DNA of 9,862 nt, from positions 1-9,862 of the forward strand of contig JAGLNE010000039.1 of NCBI GenBank assembly GCA_023139655.1, read 5' to 3'. The position numbers and the translations under genes were made by a program. This document shows positions 6,201 to 9,862 of this stretch, piece by piece. Below the pieces are notes generated by a model. That model was not told where the DNA came from. It searched no databases and saw only the letters and a list, made by a program, of their open reading frames with translations. The stretch's first letter is position 1. The number at the start of each line of letters is the position of its first letter. Source of the DNA: Candidatus Parcubacteria bacterium. Its GTDB lineage: Bacteria > Patescibacteriota > Patescibacteriia > Patescibacteriales > UBA12075.

Positions 6201-6216
6201 ACCGTCATTTCTGACG
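6195..6216 (-). terminator. intrinsic terminator after the NYN gene
   Basis: On the minus strand CGTCA, loop GAAA, TGACG (6216-6203) is followed by G and seven T. It lies about 70 bases past the NYN stop. The stem is short but the tetraloop and T tract are good. Confidence 0.65.
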
Positions 6217-6223
6217 TTTTCTG

Positions 6224-6252
6224 TTGACTCATTTGTTAACATTTGCTAATAT
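6224..6252 (+). promoter_or_regulatory. plus-strand promoter of a candidate small RNA
   Basis: TTGACT (6224-6229), a 17-base spacer, then TAATAT (6247-6252) with TGC directly before it, an extended -10 element. The predicted start, near 6259, lies exactly at the base of a perfect hairpin. Confidence 0.55.
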
Positions 6253-6258
6253 GTAATT

Positions 6259-6320
6259 AGCAGTATAGCAATATACTGCAAGAATTTTAGAGCTTAGAGG
6301 CCCTTTGCGGGGTCTCTTTT
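6259..6320 (+). ncRNA. candidate small RNA convergent with the NYN gene
   Basis: From the predicted start the RNA would begin with a perfect 8-bp hairpin, GCAGTATA (6260-6267) and TATACTGC (6272-6279), closed by a GCAA (GNRA-type) tetraloop. Then come about 16 unpaired A/U-rich bases, then an intrinsic terminator: AGAGGCCC (6296-6303) with GGGTCTCT (6310-6317, one G-U) and a U tract ending at 6320. The last 34 bases are antisense to the end of the NYN coding region. Promoter, structure and terminator fit together, but I match it to no known RNA family. Confidence 0.5.
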
Positions 6321-7093
6321 GCATTTAAAAAAGTCGTTACCTTATCCTGAATTTGTTTTTTCCAACAAATAAAATTCCTAATTTTTTGTAAATCAAACAC
6401 AAACAAACCTTCTGGAATTAGCTCATTTAATTCTTTAGCAATTTTTCTTGCAGTAGCAAATAAAATAACATTCTTTCCATCACCCAATAGCTGCTTAACA
6501 GGATCATAAAAATCACTATCGCCGCTCCACAAAACAAAAGTATCAATATTATTCCGTTCAAAATCTAATAACATGTCCCGTCCTATCTCAACGTCAAAAT
6601 TACATTTCCTATCTTCTATATAATACTCTCCTTTCTGATTCATTTCCTTAAATTTCGAATTTAATTTCTCTATAGTATCAACTTCATACTTTCGGATTAA
6701 ACAACGCCTTATAAATTGTTCGAGCAAATCAGTTGAACTTGGTTTTATGCTGGTATAATTAATTGAATGTTTTAATATCTTTACCGGTTTTGTTATAAAG
6801 CCATTCTTAAATACATTTTTCATTTTTCCGCTCTTTTCCTCTGATTTACCATCGCCCACAAGCGTGCCATCATATAATTTTATAGATCCAACATTATCAA
6901 AGGAGCGTAAAAACTGCCACAAACGTTTTGGCTCAATATTCCAATCCAACTTATTTGCCCAAGGTCGTACATTTGCGTAATCAACATACATATTAACATC
7001 GCCCTGGAGTAAACCTTCAAGTTGGATGATGGCTTTCTTTTCTTTTTTGAGCTTGGTAATTAACTCTATTCTCCTTGTTTTTGGTTTAAACAT
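6287..7093 (-). CDS. NYN-domain (PIN-like, LabA/VPA0323 type) protein, probable ribonuclease
   Basis: The 268-residue product shows the acidic sites of the NYN nuclease fold: MYVDYANVR (D38), NFDVEIGRDMLLD (D167 and D173), and FVLWSGDSDFYDPVKQL (D192 and D194), followed by the typical strand KNVILFATA and KELNELIPEGLFVFDL. NYN proteins are metal-dependent ribonucleases or RNA-processing enzymes; the substrate here is unknown. About 30 basic residues precede the domain and a lysine/glutamate-rich tail follows. The start ATG 7093 has no clear ribosome binding site. It appears monocistronic: an A/T-rich array lies upstream, a terminator at 6216-6195 downstream, and a candidate antisense RNA overlaps its 3' end. 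Confidence 0.88.
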   Translation of the reverse strand: MFKPKTRRIELITKLKKEKKAIIQLEGLLQGDVNMYVDYANVRPWANKLDWNIEPKRLWQFLRSFDNVGSIKLYDGTLVGDGKSEEKSGKMKNVFKNGFITKPVKILKHSINYTSIKPSSTDLLEQFIRRCLIRKYEVDTIEKLNSKFKEMNQKGEYYIEDRKCNFDVEIGRDMLLDFERNNIDTFVLWSGDSDFYDPVKQLLGDGKNVILFATARKIAKELNELIPEGLFVFDLQKIRNFICWKKQIQDKVTTFLNAKETPQRASKL

Positions 7094-7150
7094 TATTATT
7101 AAATTTAAAAAATTTATATACTATTTATTCAAGCTTAACATAGACTACAT

Positions 7151-7231
7151 TATGAAATTATAAAGAAAAGATAAAGAAAGTATAAAGAAATTCTAAAATT
7201 TTCATAAAGAAATTCTAAAATATTTATAAAA
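7151..7231. repeat. degenerate ATAAAGAAA-type array 3
   Basis: Repeated units such as ATAAAGAAAAG, ATAAAGAAAG and ATAAAGAAATTC run from 7160 into the 31-bp element. It lies upstream of the NYN gene on the minus strand, as arrays 1 and 2 do for their genes. Confidence 0.7.
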
Positions 7232-7290
7232 GGTAACGTTAGGGTAACGTTATCCTAAATAAAAAATTATGTTTAAATTTATCATAAAAA
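7216..7290 (+). repeat. 75-bp repeat containing the 31-bp element, copy 3
   Basis: Bases 7216-7290 are identical to 9052-9126. The 31-bp core is 7232-7262 and differs from copies 1 and 2 by C to T in the palindrome (TTATCCTAA). The shared tail reads TTATGTTTAAATTTATCAT. The tail borders the trpB terminator. Confidence 0.9.
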
Positions 7291-7323
7291 AACACCCCGC
7301 CATCAACTGACAAGGTGTTTTTA
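7286..7323 (-). terminator. intrinsic terminator of trpB
   Basis: AAAACACC (7289-7296) pairs with GGTGTTTT (7314-7321). On the minus strand it lies 20 bases past the trpB stop and is followed by a T tract. Confidence 0.85.
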
Positions 7324-7341
7324 TTCTATTCAATCATTTTC

Positions 7342-8655
7342 CTATTTCAACTTTCCATCCAAAAAATCCTCATAGCCCTTAAGATCAAGATGGCCATGGC
7401 CGGAAAGATTAAAGACAATAGTCTTTTTTTTGTTTTGCTTTTTGCATTTAACACCCTCATCTATCACGGCCTTAACCGCATGAGCGCTCTCCGGGGCAAT
7501 AACCAATCCTTCGGTATGGGCAAAAATTCTAGCCGCCTCAAAAATCTCCAACTGCGAGTAACAGCGCGCCTCTATCATTTTCTTCTGGTGCAAAAAAGCC
7601 AATTGAGGGGCAATACCATGATAGCGAAGCCCGCCGGAATGATCAGCCGGAGGAACAAAATCATGTCCCAGCGTTTCCATTTTAAGCAGCGGCGTCATTT
7701 TTCCGGTATCGCCGAAATCATATCTATACTCCCCTTTGCACATAGTCGCGCAACTAACCGGTTCTACGCCGATAAAACGCGGGCCCTTTTGCTTATTTTT
7801 GATCTTATCAATCAAAAATGGAAAAGCAATTCCAGAAAAATTACTGCCCCCGCCGCAACAGCCGATAATTATATCCGGGTAATCATTAACTTTGGCAATT
7901 TGTTTTTGCACCTCCTGGCCAATAACTGTCTGATGTAAAAGAACATGATTCAAAACACTGCCAAGCGCGTATTTAGATTTTTCATCCCGCACAGCCACTT
8001 CGATCGCTTCGGTAATAGCCATTCCCAGACTGCCGCTTGTATTTGGATCTTCTTTAATAAACTTCTTGCCGATCTCAGTCGTATTGGACGGGCTAGAAAT
8101 CACCTTACCGTTAAACAGGCGCATAATGGTTTTGCGGTAAGGTTTTTGCTCAAACGATATACGCACCATATAGACCAGGCAATCCAGTCCAAAAAATTTA
8201 CAGGCCATAGACAAGGCCGTGCCCCATTGGCCGGCGCCGGTTTCGGTTGTCAAGAGCTTGACTCCCGCCTTTTTATTATAGTAGGCCTGAACCAAAGCAG
8301 TATTCATCTTATGACTGCCAGCGGGACTTACTCCCTCGTACTTATAGTAGATCCTGGCCGGTGTTTTCAAGTGTTTTTCCAAACGCCGGGCTCTGATCAA
8401 AGGAGAGGGGCGATACAATTTATACAATTCCCTGATTTCCTCTGGAATTTTTATTTTCTTTTCCAGACTGTTTTCCTGTTTAATCAACTCATCAGGAAAT
8501 AAGGCCGAGAGATCTTCCTGGCCAATCGGTTTTCTGGTTACTGGATGGAGTGGTGGCTTGGGCAATTCACCCAGGTATTTATTTAAGTAATAGTTTATAT
8601 TTAAGAAATGAGTTGGTATTTCTTTTTCGCTAAGTAATATTTTAGTTAATTTCAT
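7342..8655 (-). CDS. trpB: TrpB2-type tryptophan synthase beta chain (TrpB-like PLP enzyme)
   Basis: A 437-residue fold-type II PLP enzyme that joins indole and serine to make tryptophan. It is the TrpB2 subfamily, longer at the N-terminus than TrpB1 and often without a TrpA partner. Visible sites are YEGVSPAGSHKMNTA with the PLP lysine K116, TETGAGQWG with the catalytic glutamate E138, the phosphate-binding loop GCCGGGSN (265-272), HSGGLRYHG (339-347), and NLSGHGHLDLKGY (416-428). The length is normal and nothing looks broken. No trpA or other trp gene lies in the window, so it may salvage indole; that is inference. ATG 8655 has no Shine-Dalgarno sequence. It is preceded by two predicted Trp-codon attenuators and followed by a terminator, and is probably monocistronic. 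Confidence 0.95.
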   Translation of the reverse strand: MKLTKILLSEKEIPTHFLNINYYLNKYLGELPKPPLHPVTRKPIGQEDLSALFPDELIKQENSLEKKIKIPEEIRELYKLYRPSPLIRARRLEKHLKTPARIYYKYEGVSPAGSHKMNTALVQAYYNKKAGVKLLTTETGAGQWGTALSMACKFFGLDCLVYMVRISFEQKPYRKTIMRLFNGKVISSPSNTTEIGKKFIKEDPNTSGSLGMAITEAIEVAVRDEKSKYALGSVLNHVLLHQTVIGQEVQKQIAKVNDYPDIIIGCCGGGSNFSGIAFPFLIDKIKNKQKGPRFIGVEPVSCATMCKGEYRYDFGDTGKMTPLLKMETLGHDFVPPADHSGGLRYHGIAPQLAFLHQKKMIEARCYSQLEIFEAARIFAHTEGLVIAPESAHAVKAVIDEGVKCKKQNKKKTIVFNLSGHGHLDLKGYEDFLDGKLK

Positions 8656-8666
8656 AGTAATTGTTT

Positions 8667-8736
8667 AATAATAAAACCACCCTTAGCAGGTGGCGTAGTA
8701 GTTAATGAATTAAAGTAAATCAACGCCAACCCACCC
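8667..8736 (-). promoter_or_regulatory. trpB attenuator 2: competing antiterminator and terminator
   Basis: On the minus strand GGTTGGCGT (8731-8723, one bulged T) pairs with ACGCCACC (8696-8689) as an antiterminator. The alternative is CCACC (8693-8689) with GGTGG (8681-8677) around loop TGCTAAG, followed by TTTTATTATT, a modest terminator. Both use the same CCACC strand. The leader stop codon (8722-8720) lies just after the antiterminator's 5' strand, so a ribosome that finishes would block it and allow termination. One stalled at the tandem Trp codons, about 22 bases earlier, would leave it free. Confidence 0.75.
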
Positions 8737-8788
8737 GCGGAAGGAGAACAGTCCACCATAATAATTTTAAAAAAATTAATTTATTCAT
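8720..8788 (-). CDS. Trp leader peptide 2 with tandem Trp codons
   Basis: ATG 8788 to TGA 8720 encodes 22 residues beginning MNKLIFLKLLWW, with Trp at 11, 12 and 21. Adjacent UGG UGG codons (8758-8753) followed by mutually exclusive hairpins are the hallmark of trp operon attenuators such as E. coli trpL. It starts just after the terminator of attenuator 1, so it is translated only if transcription has passed that. The GGCGGG upstream is a poor ribosome binding site. It probably acts only as a sensor of charged tRNA-Trp. Confidence 0.75.
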   Translation of the reverse strand: MNKLIFLKLLWWTVLLPRVGWR

Positions 8789-8790
8789 AC

Positions 8791-8813
8791 AAAAAACCCG
8801 CCTTTGAGCGGGT
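8791..8813 (-). terminator. terminator hairpin (3:4) of attenuator 1
   Basis: ACCCGC, loop TCAAAG, GCGGGT, then a T tract (8796-8791) on the minus strand: a compact, stable intrinsic terminator inside the trpB leader. Confidence 0.85.
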
Positions 8814-8860
8814 ATAAGATATCACATTTAAACAACCCGCTCGTTTAGACGGTGTTGTTT
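8791..8860 (-). promoter_or_regulatory. trpB attenuator 1: classical 1:2, 2:3, 3:4 hairpin set
   Basis: On the minus strand segment 1 (AACAACACCGTC, 8859-8848) pairs with segment 2 (GAGCGGGTTGTT, 8842-8831) with two bulges. Segment 2 (GAGCGGGT, 8842-8835) pairs perfectly with segment 3 (ACCCGCTC, 8813-8806). Segment 3 (ACCCGC) pairs perfectly with segment 4 (GCGGGT, 8801-8796) ahead of six T. The leader peptide's stop codon lies in the loop of 1:2 and its Trp codon lies just before segment 1. Stalling at Trp would hide segment 1, favour 2:3 and prevent termination. Confidence 0.82.
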
Positions 8861-8895
8861 TGCCAAGGTTGAATTGGATTGCTTAAATGTTTCAT
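8845..8895 (-). CDS. Trp leader peptide 1
   Basis: ATG 8895 to TAA 8845 encodes MKHLSNPIQPWQNNTV, 16 residues with one Trp at position 11. The TGG codon (8865-8863) lies right before attenuator segment 1 and the stop lies in the loop between segments 1 and 2, as in known leader peptides. The predicted transcript start (about 8904) is only about nine bases upstream and no Shine-Dalgarno sequence is present, so initiation would be nearly leaderless. Confidence 0.72.
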   Translation of the reverse strand: MKHLSNPIQPWQNNTV

Positions 8896-8910
8896 AATGT
8901 TATTGCTTAT

Positions 8911-8939
8911 ATACTACACCAAAATTAATCAATTGTCAA
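8911..8939 (-). promoter_or_regulatory. promoter of the trpB leader
   Basis: On the minus strand a perfect TTGACA (8939-8934), a 17-base spacer and TAGTAT (8916-8911). Transcription should start near 8904. The overlapping TATATA three bases further on would give too long a spacer. Confidence 0.72.
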
Positions 8940-8986
8940 CCGCAAAAGGCTCTATAAGCAAAACCCAAAAAATTCTAAAGAAAGTA

Positions 8987-9015
8987 CCCGCCCGGCTGCT
9001 ATAGCAGCGGTCGGG
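8987..9015. repeat. GC-rich imperfect hairpin around GCTGCTATAGCAGC
   Basis: A perfect 14-bp palindrome (8995-9008) is extended by CC/GG and CCCG/CGGG pairs with small bulges. It abuts the CCCGCC/GGCGGG repeat and stands out from the A/T-rich surroundings. It lies upstream of the trpB promoter and on the far side of the 9222 gene. Between 8940 and 9221 I see only these repeats. Confidence 0.65.
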
Positions 9016-9019
9016 CAGG

Positions 9020-9057
9020 CCCGCCCGAAATTTCATATCAAGGCGGGCAAGTAAAAT
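9020..9057. repeat. CCCGCC/GGCGGG hairpin repeat, copy 1
   Basis: CCCGCC (9020-9025) and GGCGGG (9042-9047) enclose GAAATTTCATATC. The 38 bases match 9661-9698 with three differences. Confidence 0.8.
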
Positions 9058-9126
9058 ATTTATAAAAGGTAACGTTAGGGTAACGTTATCCTAAATAAAA
9101 AATTATGTTTAAATTTATCATAAAAA
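9052..9126 (+). repeat. 75-bp repeat containing the 31-bp element, copy 4
   Basis: Identical to 7216-7290; the 31-bp core is 9068-9098. Unlike copies 1 to 3 it is not next to a terminator and lacks a full A/T-rich array. It lies between the trpB leader and the divergent gene at 9222. Confidence 0.9.
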
Positions 9127-9221
9127 CACGAGTTAGCGCGTTATGACAGTATTGGCTTTTTATATTAAAGTAACAAATCAAATAAACAAAATAAAAATAT
9201 ACATTGCGAAAGGAGGAAAAA

Positions 9222-9587
9222 ATGGAACATATTCCAAGGATTCAGGAAGAATTAGAAAATAGTCAAATAACTGATAAAAGGAAGATTACTTTACTGGCGA
9301 TCCTGAGAACTGCACATAGTTTAGCGACATTTTGTGCTGAAAACAAAATTGGTGCATTCGAAGCCTTTTTTGAAAACAGAATTGTTTCTAATTTCTCAGC
9401 GGAAAAATTACCAAAATACCGAGACGAGTATAATGATGAAAATACTCCGGAAGAAAGAAAAAAAGTTCTACGACAGGCGATGGATAGCGCAAGGCGCAAT
9501 ACGATAACATGTAATGAAGTCAGAGCCGGTGCATTTGAATCAAAGACGCCATTAAACGTAATTACGATTGCCCTCCGGCCTTTTTAA
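9222..9587 (+). CDS. small soluble protein of unknown function
   Basis: I do not recognise this 121-residue protein. It is charged and probably mostly helical (EELENSQITDKRKITLLAIL at 9-28, then KLPKYRDEYNDENTPEERKK at about 64-83), with no signal peptide or membrane helix. Two short stretches look alike: IGAFEAFFENR (residues 44-54) and VRAGAFESKTP (102-112), possibly chance. The start is ATG 9222, set by a strong AGGAGG at 9211-9216 five bases upstream; a TTG at 9204 in frame overlaps that site and is unlikely. A strong terminator follows, so it is probably a single-gene unit, divergent from trpB. I found no clear promoter. Confidence 0.8.
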   Translation: MEHIPRIQEELENSQITDKRKITLLAILRTAHSLATFCAENKIGAFEAFFENRIVSNFSAEKLPKYRDEYNDENTPEERKKVLRQAMDSARRNTITCNEVRAGAFESKTPLNVITIALRPF

Positions 9588-9595
9588 CAAAAAAG

Positions 9596-9608
9596 TTCGT
9601 GCCACGAA
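9596..9608. repeat. 13-bp palindrome TTCGTGCCACGAA
   Basis: Perfect half-sites TTCGTG and CACGAA flank a single C. The half-sites equal the inner six bases of those in the palindrome at 150-183. It lies between the 9222 gene's stop and its terminator, so it may be a chance match. Confidence 0.3.
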
Positions 9609-9610
9609 TA

Positions 9611-9650
9611 AATGGGCAGCCAAAAAAATCCGGCTGCCCATTATTTTTTT
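9611..9650 (+). terminator. intrinsic terminator of the 9222-9587 gene
   Basis: AATGGGCAGCC (9611-9621) pairs perfectly with GGCTGCCCATT (9632-9642), followed by ATTTTTTTG. It is the strongest terminator in the window. Confidence 0.92.
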
Positions 9651-9654
9651 GTAA

Positions 9655-9698
9655 ATTTTACCCGCCTGAAATTTCATATCGAGGCGGGCAGGTAAAAT
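9655..9698. repeat. CCCGCC/GGCGGG hairpin repeat, copy 2, with outer inverted ends
   Basis: The 38-bp core (9661-9698) matches 9020-9057 with three differences. This copy also has outer inverted ends ATTTTACC (9655-9662) and GGTAAAAT (9691-9698), which would suit a very small MITE-like element. The first copy has only the right-hand end. From 9699 to 9784 I see nothing further. Confidence 0.75.
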
Positions 9699-9784
9699 CT
9701 CTTAACAAAAAACAAACTATTAATTTTTAATTATGTATAATAATCCGCAACACCAATAACTCGCTCACTACTTACGTATTCACA

Positions 9785-9812
9785 TTGACAAACAAAGCCA
9801 GCATGCTATACT
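9785..9812 (+). promoter_or_regulatory. strong sigma70-type promoter at the right edge
   Basis: Perfect TTGACA (9785-9790), a 16-base spacer, TATACT (9807-9812) with TGC directly before it (extended -10). Transcription should start near 9819, four bases before a short reading frame. The gene it serves lies beyond the window. Confidence 0.78.
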
Positions 9813-9822
9813 GTAAGTACAA

Positions 9823-9840
9823 ATGGTTCGCGCTTTCTAA
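9823..9840 (+). CDS. possible 5-residue leader peptide MVRAF
   Basis: ATG GTT CGC GCT TTC TAA begins about four bases after the predicted transcript start. Its stop codon lies in a hairpin (9830-9844), as in leader 1 of trpB. It could be a leader peptide for an attenuator that continues past the window, perhaps sensing Phe or Arg, or a chance frame in a structured RNA. Confidence 0.3.
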   Translation: MVRAF

Positions 9841-9862
9841 GCGCAACTCCGAGACCCCGCTA
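9830..9862 (+). promoter_or_regulatory. start of a structured leader or small RNA, cut by window edge
   Basis: GCGCTT (9830-9835) pairs perfectly with AAGCGC (9839-9844) around loop TCT. The following GAGACCCCGC is identical to ten bases of the candidate small RNA's terminator (opposite strand, 6316-6307), so it may be the 5' half of a terminator whose 3' half lies beyond the window. Confidence 0.4.

Noticed and set aside
4171..7231. A/T-rich arrays as CRISPR arrays
   Set aside because: Units of 10 to 12 bases with no spacers and no cas genes.
7315..8502. Long open frames on the plus strand (7315-7938 and 7945-8502)
   Set aside because: They lie antisense to the well-supported trpB gene, lack ribosome binding sites, and their translations look like no protein family.
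8685..8740. T-box riboswitch before trpB (GGGTGG followed by a bulge-like segment and terminator)
   Set aside because: Only part of the T-box consensus matches, no stem I with a specifier loop is visible, and the same bases are explained better by a translated WW leader with competing hairpins.
857..9098. The 31-bp elements as integron attC sites between gene cassettes
   Set aside because: The core does not contain RYYYAAC/GTTRRRY pairs with an imperfect stem between them; the palindrome is contiguous and nearly perfect, and no integrase is visible.
9204..9221. TTG 9204 as start of the 9222 gene
   Set aside because: It would put the AGGAGG ribosome binding site inside the coding region; ATG 9222 is five bases after that site.

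Overview
The window most likely comes from a candidate-phyla-radiation (Patescibacteria/Parcubacteria-like) bacterium. The evidence is an orphan TrpB2-type tryptophan synthase beta chain without trpA, a minimal DUF350 membrane protein, several short unrecognised membrane-anchored proteins, AT-rich intergenic DNA with weak ribosome binding sites, and many dispersed non-coding repeats. This placement is inferred from gene content alone; no rRNA or tRNA gene is visible.

Layout. At the left edge is the N-terminus of a KilA-N protein (minus strand) with a consensus-like promoter and a spaced palindrome. A divergent plus-strand promoter serves a small membrane-anchored protein (378-785). From 4040 down to 981 six genes lie head to tail on the minus strand with gaps of 1 to 33 bases: DUF350, a secreted YHYH-like protein, a HEPN protein with an R-x4-H motif, a TIR-like protein (ThsB/MTH538 type), a multi-pass membrane protein of the RipA-like/8xMP type, and a SEC-C protein with a Cys-His-Asp layout. 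The last four look like a candidate anti-phage or stress-suicide module. Next come a small membrane protein and a ZU5-like anchored protein (4409-5976), a NYN-domain nuclease (6287-7093) with a candidate small RNA running into its 3' end, the trpB-like gene (7342-8655), an unrecognised cytoplasmic protein (9222-9587), and at the right edge a strong promoter feeding a leader that the window cuts off.

The clearest regulatory find is the trpB leader (8656-8939, minus strand). After one promoter it appears to carry two complete leader-peptide attenuators in tandem. The first encodes a 16-residue peptide with one Trp codon and has nested 1:2, 2:3 and 3:4 hairpins ending in six U. The second encodes a 22-residue peptide with adjacent Trp-Trp codons and a third Trp, with an antiterminator and a terminator competing for one strand. 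This fits control of the enzyme by charged tRNA-Trp.

The intergenic DNA is built from shared modules: a 31-bp element containing a 20-bp palindrome (four copies, all in one orientation, three of them beside intrinsic terminators), A/T-rich arrays of ATAAAGAAA-like units, a 90-bp module upstream of two minus-strand units with changes concentrated in hairpin loops, and a CCCGCC/GGCGGG hairpin repeat (two copies). No transposase, integrase or CRISPR array is visible.
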